Assembly: GCA_003452655.1 (NCBI GenBank)
Contig: DMNR01000035.1
Coordinates: forward strand, 15,959-29,306
From: Actinomycetota bacterium
GTDB taxonomy: Bacteria; Actinomycetota; Actinomycetes; S36-B12; UBA10799
DNA length: 13,348 nt
Direction: 5' to 3'
In this document: positions 7,036-13,348 of the stretch, one piece after another
Position numbering within the stretch: position 1 is the first letter of the stretch
How the letters are laid out: each line of letters begins with the position of its first letter
The notes under the pieces: generated by a model
The model's database searches: none
Told to the model about the DNA's origin: nothing
The model's input: the letters and a program-made list of their open reading frames with translations, nothing else
Translations under genes and position numbers: made by a program

Positions 7036-8000
7036 TGGCAGGCAATTCGAAACGCCAGGGCGCTATGCGCAAGCAAGAATCGAAGAAGCCGCGTGCGGTT
7101 GGCAGTGGTGGGAATCGTCGGCAGAAGTTGACCGGCAAGGGCCCGACGCCGAAGGCCGAGGAGCGCACCGGTCACGTCGCCAAGTCGCGCAAGGATGCCT
7201 CCGAGCGGGCCGCGGAGAAGGACACGCGGGGTCGTCGAACGAAGGGCCGTGGCGGGCGCGGTTCGAGTGACGAGATCGTCGCCGGACGCAACCCGGTCGT
7301 TGAGGCGTTGAACGCGGACATCCCGGCGATCTCGCTGCACGTTCAACGCAACATCGATTCGGATCCGCGGATTCGTGAAGCGATGCGCAAGGCGCTCGAG
7401 CTTGGGATTCCGATCAAGGAACACGGACGTGATGAGCTCAGTGATCTTGTGGACGGAGTCGTCCACCAAGGCATCGCGCTGACCATTGCGCCGTACGAGT
7501 ACAAGGACCTTGATGACGTCCTCGGGCTGGGAACCAATACCCGACCGGCGATGCTCGTGGTGCTCGATGGCGTTACCGATACCCGGAATCTAGGCGCAAT
7601 CGCACGCTCGGCCGCCGCGTTTGGTGCAACCGGGATCGTCATCCCGTCGCGCCGATCGGCGACGGTGACTGCTGCCGCGTGGCGGACCTCGGCTGGAGCC
7701 TTCGCGCACGTTCCTGTCGCGATGGTGTCCAACCTGACGAACGCGATCGACAAGGCAAAAGCGGCGGGCTTCATGGCCGTCGGTCTGGCCGGTGACGCCG
7801 CAGTGGACATCACCAAGGCCGACCTGGGAACCGAACCCGTCGTCATCGTCGTCGGGAGCGAAGGCAAGGGTTTAAGCCGCCTCGTGGCCGAGACCTGCGA
7901 CATTCGCGCTTCGATTGCGATCGAAGATAAGGTCGAGTCGCTCAACGTCTCGGTCGCCGCGGCGATCGCAATGCATTCCGTGATCGCTGGTCGCAGCTAG
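7035..8000 (+). CDS. rlmB: 23S rRNA (guanosine-2'-O-)-methyltransferase RlmB (TrmH/SpoU family)
   Basis: SPOUT-fold enzyme that uses S-adenosylmethionine to 2'-O-methylate 23S rRNA, at G2251 in E. coli numbering for RlmB. The 321-residue product has a lysine/arginine-rich, probably disordered N-terminal extension (1-77), the substrate-binding domain opening EIVAGRNPVVEAL (80-92), and a C-terminal knotted domain with motif 1 NLGAIARSAAAFG (Asn185, Arg191), motif 2 VGSEGKGL (273-280, Glu276) and motif 3 SLNVSVAAAIAMH (302-314). The basic extension occurs in actinobacterial homologues and probably helps RNA binding. GGGAG lies about nine bases before ATG 7035. The upstream in-frame start at 7011 is rejected because it would reach back into cysS. 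The exact target nucleotide is inferred from family. Confidence 0.92.
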   Translation: MAGNSKRQGAMRKQESKKPRAVGSGGNRRQKLTGKGPTPKAEERTGHVAKSRKDASERAAEKDTRGRRTKGRGGRGSSDEIVAGRNPVVEALNADIPAISLHVQRNIDSDPRIREAMRKALELGIPIKEHGRDELSDLVDGVVHQGIALTIAPYEYKDLDDVLGLGTNTRPAMLVVLDGVTDTRNLGAIARSAAAFGATGIVIPSRRSATVTAAAWRTSAGAFAHVPVAMVSNLTNAIDKAKAAGFMAVGLAGDAAVDITKADLGTEPVVIVVGSEGKGLSRLVAETCDIRASIAIEDKVESLNVSVAAAIAMHSVIAGRS

Positions 8001-8015
8001 CCCGTCGCCAGTCGC

Positions 8016-9317
8016 CTATCCGACCGCCAGGGCGGGCGATCGCCGCGCTGACCGGACGGCGGGAATCACGGTCGCTGCGACCGCTATGCAGCTCGTTGAG
8101 ACGACAAGCACCGCGATCATCGCGAGTCCGACTAGATCGATGCTCATTGTCGACGCCATGATCGCGGAACCGACGACTGCCAAAGCGATCAGTGATCCGA
8201 TGATGGCTCCGGAGATTGCGACGACGGCGGATTCTGCTGCGAGCATCCCAACCATCCGACGGCGGGTGAGTCCGACCGCACGGAGGACGGCCAGTTCACG
8301 GGCACGTGATTTCAGGCTGGTGGCCGTCGCGCTGGTGAACGCGATCGCCTCGACGAGGAGTGTGCCGACGAACATCGTCATGATGATCGCGAGAAGTTCC
8401 GCAATGAACCCGGCGTCGATGATCTCGACGTGCATCAACGCGGCTGCGAGGAGCAGCAGAGTTCCGGTCGTCGCTGATCCGGCGACGACCAGTGCGAACA
8501 GCGCTCCTGCACGACGTGGCAGTCGCCGAATCGATTCGGCCGCCAAACCCAAGCGCGACTTGCCGGAGCGAGGCAGGCACTTCACGATCGCTGTGAGGAT
8601 CGATGGAGCCGTTCGCATGCACAAGATGGAGAGCAAGATCCCGGCGATTGGTGCGAACATCGCTGCGACGCCGCCGGTGGAGATCGCGAGAAATGCGGCA
8701 CTCGTGATGAGCAGGACGACGTTGACCGTCGTTGAGGTAGCGCGAGTTCTTGGGATGTCGGTATCGAGTGTTTCCGCTGACGTCATCGCTTGGACGGGAC
8801 TCGTGCGCGCGGCCTCCCGGGTTGGCCGCAGGACCCCGATCAACGTGACGAGGATGCCTACGCCGAACGCCAATGCAACGAAGCCGGCGGATGGCATGGC
8901 AACGGCGAATGAGGTGCCTGCCCCCGCTGCGATTCCAGCTCCGATGAGGGAGACGCCTAAGCCGAGGAGGACTCCGATAATCGACCCGATGAGGCCGATT
9001 GTGATTGCCTGCTTGAGCAGCATTCGGCGCGTTTGTGAGCCAGACGCTCCAATCGCGCGGGTGAGCCCCGTCTCACGCAGGCGGGCGGCGAAGCTTGCTC
9101 GCATTGTTGTTGACACTGCGAGCGCTGCCATCAAAGTGATGATCGCTGAGGTGACAAAGAAGAACATCGATGCGCCGCCCATTCCGGGAGCGATCGCCGC
9201 GACCGTTGCAAGGAGTGAACCTCCGAGTACGACGTAGGCGACGGAGACCGCTACCGCGATCCCGGTCGAAGTAAGTCCGCGAAGTCCGTGCCAGGCGAGT
9301 TGGGATTTGGCTCTCAT
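8016..9317 (-). CDS. FtsX-family ABC transporter permease, compact form
   Basis: Membrane subunit of an ABC system with the ATPase encoded just upstream. The 433-residue protein has about ten predicted membrane segments (around 17-41, 50-70, 104-130, 140-163, 198-235 as two, 267-290, 296-322, 355-377, 385-420). Two FtsX-type repeats are visible from their coupling-helix signatures: LRETGLTRAIGASGSQTRRML (about 80-100) and RELAVLRAVGLTRRRMVGML (about 337-356). No large extracytoplasmic (MacB-type) domain is seen between the first segments, unlike the 800-residue permeases common in actinobacteria. The start overlaps the ATPase stop by four bases (ATGA) and has AAGGAG upstream. Substrate unknown; peptide, lipid or antibiotic export or sensing are the usual family roles. 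The stop is 15 bases from the convergent rlmB stop. Confidence 0.88.
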   Translation of the reverse strand: MRAKSQLAWHGLRGLTSTGIAVAVSVAYVVLGGSLLATVAAIAPGMGGASMFFFVTSAIITLMAALAVSTTMRASFAARLRETGLTRAIGASGSQTRRMLLKQAITIGLIGSIIGVLLGLGVSLIGAGIAAGAGTSFAVAMPSAGFVALAFGVGILVTLIGVLRPTREAARTSPVQAMTSAETLDTDIPRTRATSTTVNVVLLITSAAFLAISTGGVAAMFAPIAGILLSILCMRTAPSILTAIVKCLPRSGKSRLGLAAESIRRLPRRAGALFALVVAGSATTGTLLLLAAALMHVEIIDAGFIAELLAIIMTMFVGTLLVEAIAFTSATATSLKSRARELAVLRAVGLTRRRMVGMLAAESAVVAISGAIIGSLIALAVVGSAIMASTMSIDLVGLAMIAVLVVSTSCIAVAATVIPAVRSARRSPALAVG

Positions 9318-10090
9318 GCGTTTGCTCCTTCCATGAGTCGTCCTCGGATCCAGGCTTGGCTAGGGCTGTGCGCGGATCCCACGAGTTGGCCGTCACGCAG
9401 GACGAGGACTTGGTCGGAGTAACTCGCAGCCTGTGGATCGTGAGTCACCATCAACACGGTGTGTCCGTTGTTGGCGAGGGTGCGGAACAGGCCGAGCACC
9501 GACTCTCCGTTTACGAGATCGAGGCTTCCCGTGGGCTCATCAGCGACGATCACTGAGGGGTTGCTTGCGAGGGCGCGGGCGATGGCGACCCGCTGACGCT
9601 GACCTCCCGACAGGTTCGCCGCACGTTGATCCAACTTCTCCCCGATGCCAACGAGGCTGATCACGTGATCGAGCCAGGCCGGGTCAGGCGATCTTCCCCA
9701 GAGATCCATGGGCAGTTCGATGTTCTTCCTGACAGTCAGGTTTGGCAGGAGGTTGAAGGACTGGAACACGAAGCCCAAGCGTTCTGAACGTAGGCGGCTG
9801 AGCGCCTTGTCGTTCATGGCGGTGATTTCGGTTCCGTCGATCCAGACCCTCCCACGTGTCGGAGAGTCCAGCCCCGAGAGAAGGTGAACGAGGGTCGACT
9901 TGCCTGATCCGGAGAGGCCCATGACTGAGGTGAACTGCCCGCGCGGAATCCCGATCGAGATCTCACGAAGCGCCTCGACGGGGCCGCGGGACGTGTCGTA
10001 CGTCTTACGAAGGCGATCCGCTTGAATCGCGAAATCCGTCGTGTGTTCGAGGGGGCCGCCTGGCCGCTGACTGGTGCTGGTTGCCGTCAT
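9314..10090 (-). CDS. ABC transporter ATP-binding protein (LolD/MacB type)
   Basis: Cytoplasmic ATPase that drives the FtsX-type permease encoded next. The 258-residue product has Walker [10 protein letters not shown] (58-66), Q-loop Gln110 in [14 protein letters not shown], signature LSGGQ (160-164), Walker B VIVADEP with catalytic Glu185, D-loop SLD (189-191) and switch His217. The [10 protein letters not shown] stretch is typical of the LolD/MacB/FtsE group, which pairs with FtsX-fold permeases. An N-terminal extension of about 20 residues precedes the domain. The ATG at 10090 has AGGAG five bases upstream. It lies 99 bases after the response regulator, a gap holding an inverted repeat, so it may have its own regulated promoter or read through from the kinase/regulator pair. 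Confidence 0.95.
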   Translation of the reverse strand: MTATSTSQRPGGPLEHTTDFAIQADRLRKTYDTSRGPVEALREISIGIPRGQFTSVMGLSGSGKSTLVHLLSGLDSPTRGRVWIDGTEITAMNDKALSRLRSERLGFVFQSFNLLPNLTVRKNIELPMDLWGRSPDPAWLDHVISLVGIGEKLDQRAANLSGGQRQRVAIARALASNPSVIVADEPTGSLDLVNGESVLGLFRTLANNGHTVLMVTHDPQAASYSDQVLVLRDGQLVGSAHSPSQAWIRGRLMEGANA

Positions 10091-10110
10091 TTCTACTCCT
10101 GGGTAGATGG

Positions 10111-10128
10111 TGAAGTTGGTTCACTTCA
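10111..10128. promoter_or_regulatory. Inverted repeat upstream of the ABC genes, candidate operator
   Basis: TGAAGT (10111-10116), six bases, ACTTCA (10123-10128) is a perfect 6+6 inverted repeat. An overlapping GTGAA/TTCAC pair (10110-10114, 10120-10124) is also present. It sits 20 bases before the ATPase start codon, in the only real gap of the regulator-ABC region. NarL-type regulators bind short inverted repeats, so the neighbouring response regulator is the natural candidate; this is inference. It has no T-run and is not a terminator. Confidence 0.4.
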
Positions 10129-10189
10129 AGCATCCGGGAGCAGCGTTGTTCTCCGCGTCAGTCGTCGGATTGATCTTTAGGCGAGCTCG

Positions 10190-10909
10190 TCATCCTTGCG
10201 GATTAGTCCCGTGCATGATCAGTGCGGCTTGGAGCCGGTCACGTACTCCGAGCTTGAAAAGGATGTTGCGTACGTGCGTCTTGACGGTGGGCAGTGACAG
10301 TACGAGCGAGTCCGCGATCTCGGCATTGGATTTGCCGTTAGCAACGAGCTGCAGGACTTCGCGCTCGCGCGGGGTCAAGGCGTCGAGTTGCGGCGCGGCG
10401 GTGGGCTCGGCCGCGATGTTGGTGGCGGTAGGCGTTTGCGTCGCGGTTGGTGTCGCAGTGCGCGTCGCAGTGCCCGGTCTCACGATGTCGGGGTAGGCAG
10501 ACATCAGCCGCCGAACGATTGCCTGGTCAACGGCGACTCCGCCCGCGCCGACGGTGCGGATCGCGGCCAAGAGATCCTCAGAGTCGGATTGCTTGAGGAG
10601 GAATCCACTCACGCCAACTTTGAACGCCTGCGTCACGGCTGCATCGTCGTCGAACGTTGTGAGGATGAGAATGCTTCCGCCGAAATTCGGATCCGCCAGG
10701 ATCTCGGCAGCGGCATCAACGCCGGTGACGTCGGCGCCGAGCTGGACGTCCATGACGACGACATCGGGGGCGACGTCAAGAGTGACGGCGATCGCGTCTG
10801 ACGGAGTGCTCGCTTGGCCGACGACCTCCAAGTCTTGCTCGGAGTTGATCACCATGGCTAATCCCGAGCGAATCATCTCCTGATCGTCGACGAGTACCAC
10901 GCGCGTCAT
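10190..10909 (-). CDS. LuxR/NarL-family response regulator with Thr/Ala/Pro-rich linker
   Basis: Transcription factor of the neighbouring sensor kinase. The 239-residue product has a receiver domain (1-125) with Asp8/Asp9, phospho-acceptor Asp54 in VVMDVQL, Thr84/85 and Lys106, and a GerE/LuxR helix-turn-helix domain (about 177-239): LTPREREVLQLVANGKSNAE, then LPTVKTHVRNILFKLGVRDR. Between them lies an unusual linker (about 146-175) built from TAT/PTAT units, encoded by short DNA repeats; typical NarL regulators are 210-220 residues with a plainer linker. It overlaps the kinase stop by four bases, so kinase and regulator are translationally coupled. It probably controls the ABC genes downstream, possibly through the inverted repeat at 10111-10128. 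Confidence 0.94.
   Translation of the reverse strand: MTRVVLVDDQEMIRSGLAMVINSEQDLEVVGQASTPSDAIAVTLDVAPDVVVMDVQLGADVTGVDAAAEILADPNFGGSILILTTFDDDAAVTQAFKVGVSGFLLKQSDSEDLLAAIRTVGAGGVAVDQAIVRRLMSAYPDIVRPGTATRTATPTATQTPTATNIAAEPTAAPQLDALTPREREVLQLVANGKSNAEIADSLVLSLPTVKTHVRNILFKLGVRDRLQAALIMHGTNPQG
10447..10470. repeat. 12-base tandem repeat coding for the regulator linker
   Basis: GTCGCAGTGC occurs at 10452-10461 and again 12 bases on at 10464-10473 (plus-strand reading), with related GTCGCGGTTG just before. On the coding strand this gives the TAT units of the response-regulator linker. A 12-base step keeps the frame. The boundaries given are approximate. Confidence 0.6.
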
Positions 10910-12051
10910 TCGGCCTCCGTGGGGATTGTCGCGATCAGTGTGAACTTCTCTGGTGTGCGAGTGATGGTAAGAGCGCCACCGAGTGCCTCAGTGCGCTCTC
11001 GCATGCCGGTGATGCCATTCCCGATTCCAGCATCTTCGACACCTGGTGCCACGGCGTTTGTGACAGTCACCGTCACAGACTCATTCGTAGCAGCGAGTGC
11101 GAACCGAGCTCCGGCTGATGGGCTGGCGTACTTCAGCACGTTGGTCAGAGCCTCGCGTGAGATGAGGTACACGCACTCCGCAGTGCGACCACTGATGGAG
11201 CTGAAAGGGCCGTCGATCGTGGTGCTGACCGCCAGCCCGGAGTAGCCGACCTTGGCGATGAGGTCCTCGATCGCTGGCCCGAGCGTTTGAGCTGTTAATG
11301 GTGGCGAGTCGCGCAGTTCGAAGACTGTTGTGCGAACCTGAGCCTGCGCCTCGCGGGATGTGCGGCTGATGACGGCGAGCGCTTGCGCTGCGGCGCCTGG
11401 GTCGGAGTCGAGCACCCGTCCCGCACCGTCGGCTTGCGCGCTGATGATCGCGAGACTCTGCGACAAGGCGTCGTGCAGGTCGCGCGCAATTCGCGTGCGT
11501 TCCTCTGCCAGCATGCTGCGAGTTTCGAGCTCCGCGGCTTGCTGCGCGAGAAGCTCGCGTTCTGCGACAGTGATCGCGAGTAACGCGCGATCGCGAAGCG
11601 CGAATCCGATCGCGCTTGCAGCAACCATCGCTGTGGCGACTCCGATTGCGGCCGCGGCTCCAGCTCCGGTCGCTTGGATGACGATGCTCGGCACGATGAC
11701 TGAGAAAGCCACGAAGATCCACTGCCAACGATCCGCCTGGATCCAGCAGGCAGCGACGAATGCCGCCAAGATCCATCCCCAGATTCCGACCACGAATGTG
11801 TCGAAGAGGGCCGCACCTGTTGAAAGCACTAGGAGGGCAACGAACGATTGGACTGGCCACTTCCACCGGACCGTGATTGCGGCGCTGATTCCCGCGCCGA
11901 TGAGTGCGGCGGCGACGAATCCGAGAGGCCTGTGGGGAACGCTGGGGAGTTGGTAGAGCGTCACGACAATCGTCAGGATCACGAAGCCGGTTGATCGGTA
12001 GCGCAGGCGGCGCTCGCTCTTCACTTCGGCCGATGTCACAAGATCAAGCAT
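10906..12051 (-). CDS. NarL-type sensor histidine kinase (HisKA_3)
   Basis: Integral membrane sensor kinase, partner of the response regulator it overlaps by four bases. The 381-residue product has five or six membrane segments in its first 150 residues (about 22-36, 43-60, 68-85, 88-104, 110-127, 129-152) and no large external sensor domain, so it probably senses within or at the membrane, or through the ABC transporter. A short coiled coil (about 160-185) leads to the HisKA_3 motif EERTRIARDLHDALSQSL with His193. The HATPase part has REALTNVLKYA (299-309) and GNGITGMRERTEALGG (344-359). ATG 12051 is chosen because the frame beyond is antisense-like and overlaps the permease. GTG 12039, with TATGCT seven bases upstream, is an alternative leaderless start. 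The ligand is unknown. Confidence 0.9.
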   Translation of the reverse strand: MLDLVTSAEVKSERRLRYRSTGFVILTIVVTLYQLPSVPHRPLGFVAAALIGAGISAAITVRWKWPVQSFVALLVLSTGAALFDTFVVGIWGWILAAFVAACWIQADRWQWIFVAFSVIVPSIVIQATGAGAAAAIGVATAMVAASAIGFALRDRALLAITVAERELLAQQAAELETRSMLAEERTRIARDLHDALSQSLAIISAQADGAGRVLDSDPGAAAQALAVISRTSREAQAQVRTTVFELRDSPPLTAQTLGPAIEDLIAKVGYSGLAVSTTIDGPFSSISGRTAECVYLISREALTNVLKYASPSAGARFALAATNESVTVTVTNAVAPGVEDAGIGNGITGMRERTEALGGALTITRTPEKFTLIATIPTEAE

Positions 12052-12116
12052 ATGGGACTTGGTCTCGCGTGGCGGGCGCGAACGGTGTCCACACGTGCAT
12101 GGCCATCGGCGCGCGC

Positions 12117-13348
12117 TTAACGAAACCGCAGCCTCGCCGCGCGATAGGTAAGACCGCAGGCCACCACTGCGATCCCGGCAATGATCGACGATGGCGGCAA
12201 CGTCACGACAAGCACTGCGCATCCGATTCCACCCATGACTTGCCACGCTCTGGCAGTCCTCCGATGTTCGCTGGTCTGGGTGAACGCAGCCACGTTGGCT
12301 ATGAAGTAGTAGAGCAGCACTCCGAATGACGAGAAGCCGATAGCACCCCGCAAGTCCGCCAGCAAGACGAGCACGATGACGACGACTGCCAGCGCGATCT
12401 CGGCGTGATGGGGAACGCGATGACGGGGGTGTACCGCGCCTAGCCATGCTGGCAGGTCGTGCCCACGAGCCATGGCGAAGCTCGTCCTGCCGACACCTGC
12501 GATGAGCGCGAGTAGAGCGCCGAGTGACGCCAGCGCGGCGCCGACTCGAACGACTGGTCCCGCCCAGGTCCACTCTCGATTCACGACGACATCGACGAGG
12601 GGAGCCACGGATGTCGCGAGTTGTTCAGGCCCGAGAGCGAGAAGCAATGTTAGTGCGATGATCACATAGACGATGAGGGTGACCGTGAGAGCGATGATGA
12701 TCGCGCGCGGAATGGTGCGGGCCGGTTCGCGCACCTCCTCGCCCATCGTCGCTATCCGCGCGTAGCCAGCAAAGGCGAAGAACAGCAGCCCTGCTGACTG
12801 CAGGACGCCGTACCAGCCGCCGGTCGTCAGTCCGTTTGATGCCTGCTCGGCTGCATCACCGACACCAGTTGCTCCAGCGATCACGACGAGGGCCAGCACC
12901 GTCAACACTGTCAGGACGATGACGCGTGTGAGGCCTGCAGTCCGAGTCACGCCGAAGTAGTTGACAGCCGTGAGCCCGATGATTGCGGCGACTGCCGCAG
13001 GCTTGCTCCACTCCTCCGGAACCGCATACGCGGCGAAGGTGAGGGCCATCGCCGCGCAACTCGCCGTCTTGCCGATGACGAAGCTCCACCCAGCGAAGAA
13101 GCCGGGCCATGGCCCCAGTCGTTCGCGACCATAGACATACGTTCCGCCAGAGTTCGGGTACTGAGCTGCAAGCTGTGCCGACGAGGACGCGTTGCAGTAG
13201 GCAACGAATCCAGCGATCGCGAGCCCGATCAACAGGCCAGCTCCGGCCGCGGCAGCCGCAGGGGCGAATGCTGTGAATACTCCGGCACCGATCATCGAAC
13301 CAAGTCCGATCATCACGGCGTCGAAGAGTCCCAAGCGGCGCACGAGGG
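12117..13348 (-). CDS. APC-superfamily amino acid permease (5' end at window edge)
   Basis: Secondary transporter of the amino acid-polyamine-organocation superfamily, in the cytoplasmic membrane. About 408 residues are visible. The N-terminal GLGSMIGAGVF near residues 13-23 is the unwound helix-1 substrate motif of the family. It is followed by a mostly hydrophobic chain with about twelve membrane segments and the helix-6 region LLFFAFAGYARIATMGEEVREPARTIPRA, another APC hallmark. The first start codon visible is GTG at 13343. The frame is still open to the edge, and related proteins often begin a few residues earlier, so the true start may be outside. The stop at 12117 is 65 bases before the kinase start, same strand; co-transcription with the kinase is possible but unproven. 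Substrate not assigned. Confidence 0.88.
   Translation of the reverse strand, partial: LVRRLGLFDAVMIGLGSMIGAGVFTAFAPAAAAAGAGLLIGLAIAGFVAYCNASSSAQLAAQYPNSGGTYVYGRERLGPWPGFFAGWSFVIGKTASCAAMALTFAAYAVPEEWSKPAAVAAIIGLTAVNYFGVTRTAGLTRVIVLTVLTVLALVVIAGATGVGDAAEQASNGLTTGGWYGVLQSAGLLFFAFAGYARIATMGEEVREPARTIPRAIIIALTVTLIVYVIIALTLLLALGPEQLATSVAPLVDVVVNREWTWAGPVVRVGAALASLGALLALIAGVGRTSFAMARGHDLPAWLGAVHPRHRVPHHAEIALAVVVIVLVLLADLRGAIGFSSFGVLLYYFIANVAAFTQTSEHRRTARAWQVMGGIGCAVLVVTLPPSSIIAGIAVVACGLTYRAARLRFR

Noticed and set aside
8086..9237. 383-codon open frame on the plus strand
   Set aside because: It is wholly antisense to the ABC permease, whose membrane and FtsX motifs are clear. The translation has no recognisable domain; GC-rich codon bias keeps the frame open.
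12052..12573. N-terminal extension of the sensor kinase by 174 codons
   Set aside because: It lies in another frame over the C-terminal part of the APC permease and its translation is arginine/serine-rich out-of-frame sequence.

Overview
The window looks like chromosomal core DNA of a moderately GC-rich actinobacterium (Actinomycetota). The evidence is the gene order phoU | senX3-regX3 ... lpqE | carD-ispD-ispF ... cysS-rlmB, which is typical of actinomycetes (Mycobacterium and Streptomyces keep large parts of it), together with a CarD nearly identical in its motifs to mycobacterial CarD, a PPOX/F420-type flavoprotein and frequent GTG starts. No rRNA, tRNA, CRISPR array, insertion sequence or attachment site was seen, and no gene-free stretch exceeds 300 bases; the longest is the 167-base phoU-senX3 gap.

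Region 1 (1-2571) is phosphate signalling. A 5' portion of phoU runs off the left edge on the minus strand, divergent from senX3-regX3 on the plus strand (4-base overlap). The gap between them carries a well-formed actinobacterial PHO-box-like direct repeat (core 601-618), which also argues that senX3 starts at GTG 680 rather than at an upstream start.

Region 2 (2633-8000) is housekeeping. A minus-strand LpqE-like lipoprotein with a long Thr/Pro/Ser/Ala tail is divergent from carD. Downstream lie ispD and ispF (consecutive MEP isoprenoid steps, unfused), a small PPOX/F420-dependent-type enzyme, cysS and rlmB. The PPOX gene and cysS each have a -10-like hexamer placed for a leaderless transcript, so this run is probably several transcription units.

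Region 3 (8016-13348, all minus strand) reads right to left: an APC amino-acid permease (5' end at the window edge), a NarL-type sensor kinase, its LuxR/NarL response regulator, an ABC ATPase and a short FtsX-type permease. The kinase/regulator and ATPase/permease pairs each overlap by 4 bases. The layout is that of a two-component system controlling a LolD/MacB-type ABC transporter, and an 18-base inverted repeat just upstream of the ATPase gene is a candidate operator. The regulator has an unusual Thr/Ala/Pro-repeat linker between receiver and DNA-binding domain, similar in composition to the tail of the lipoprotein.

I saw no clear previously undescribed multi-gene system. The most unusual items are the repeat-built linker and tail, and the ABC/two-component module of unknown substrate.
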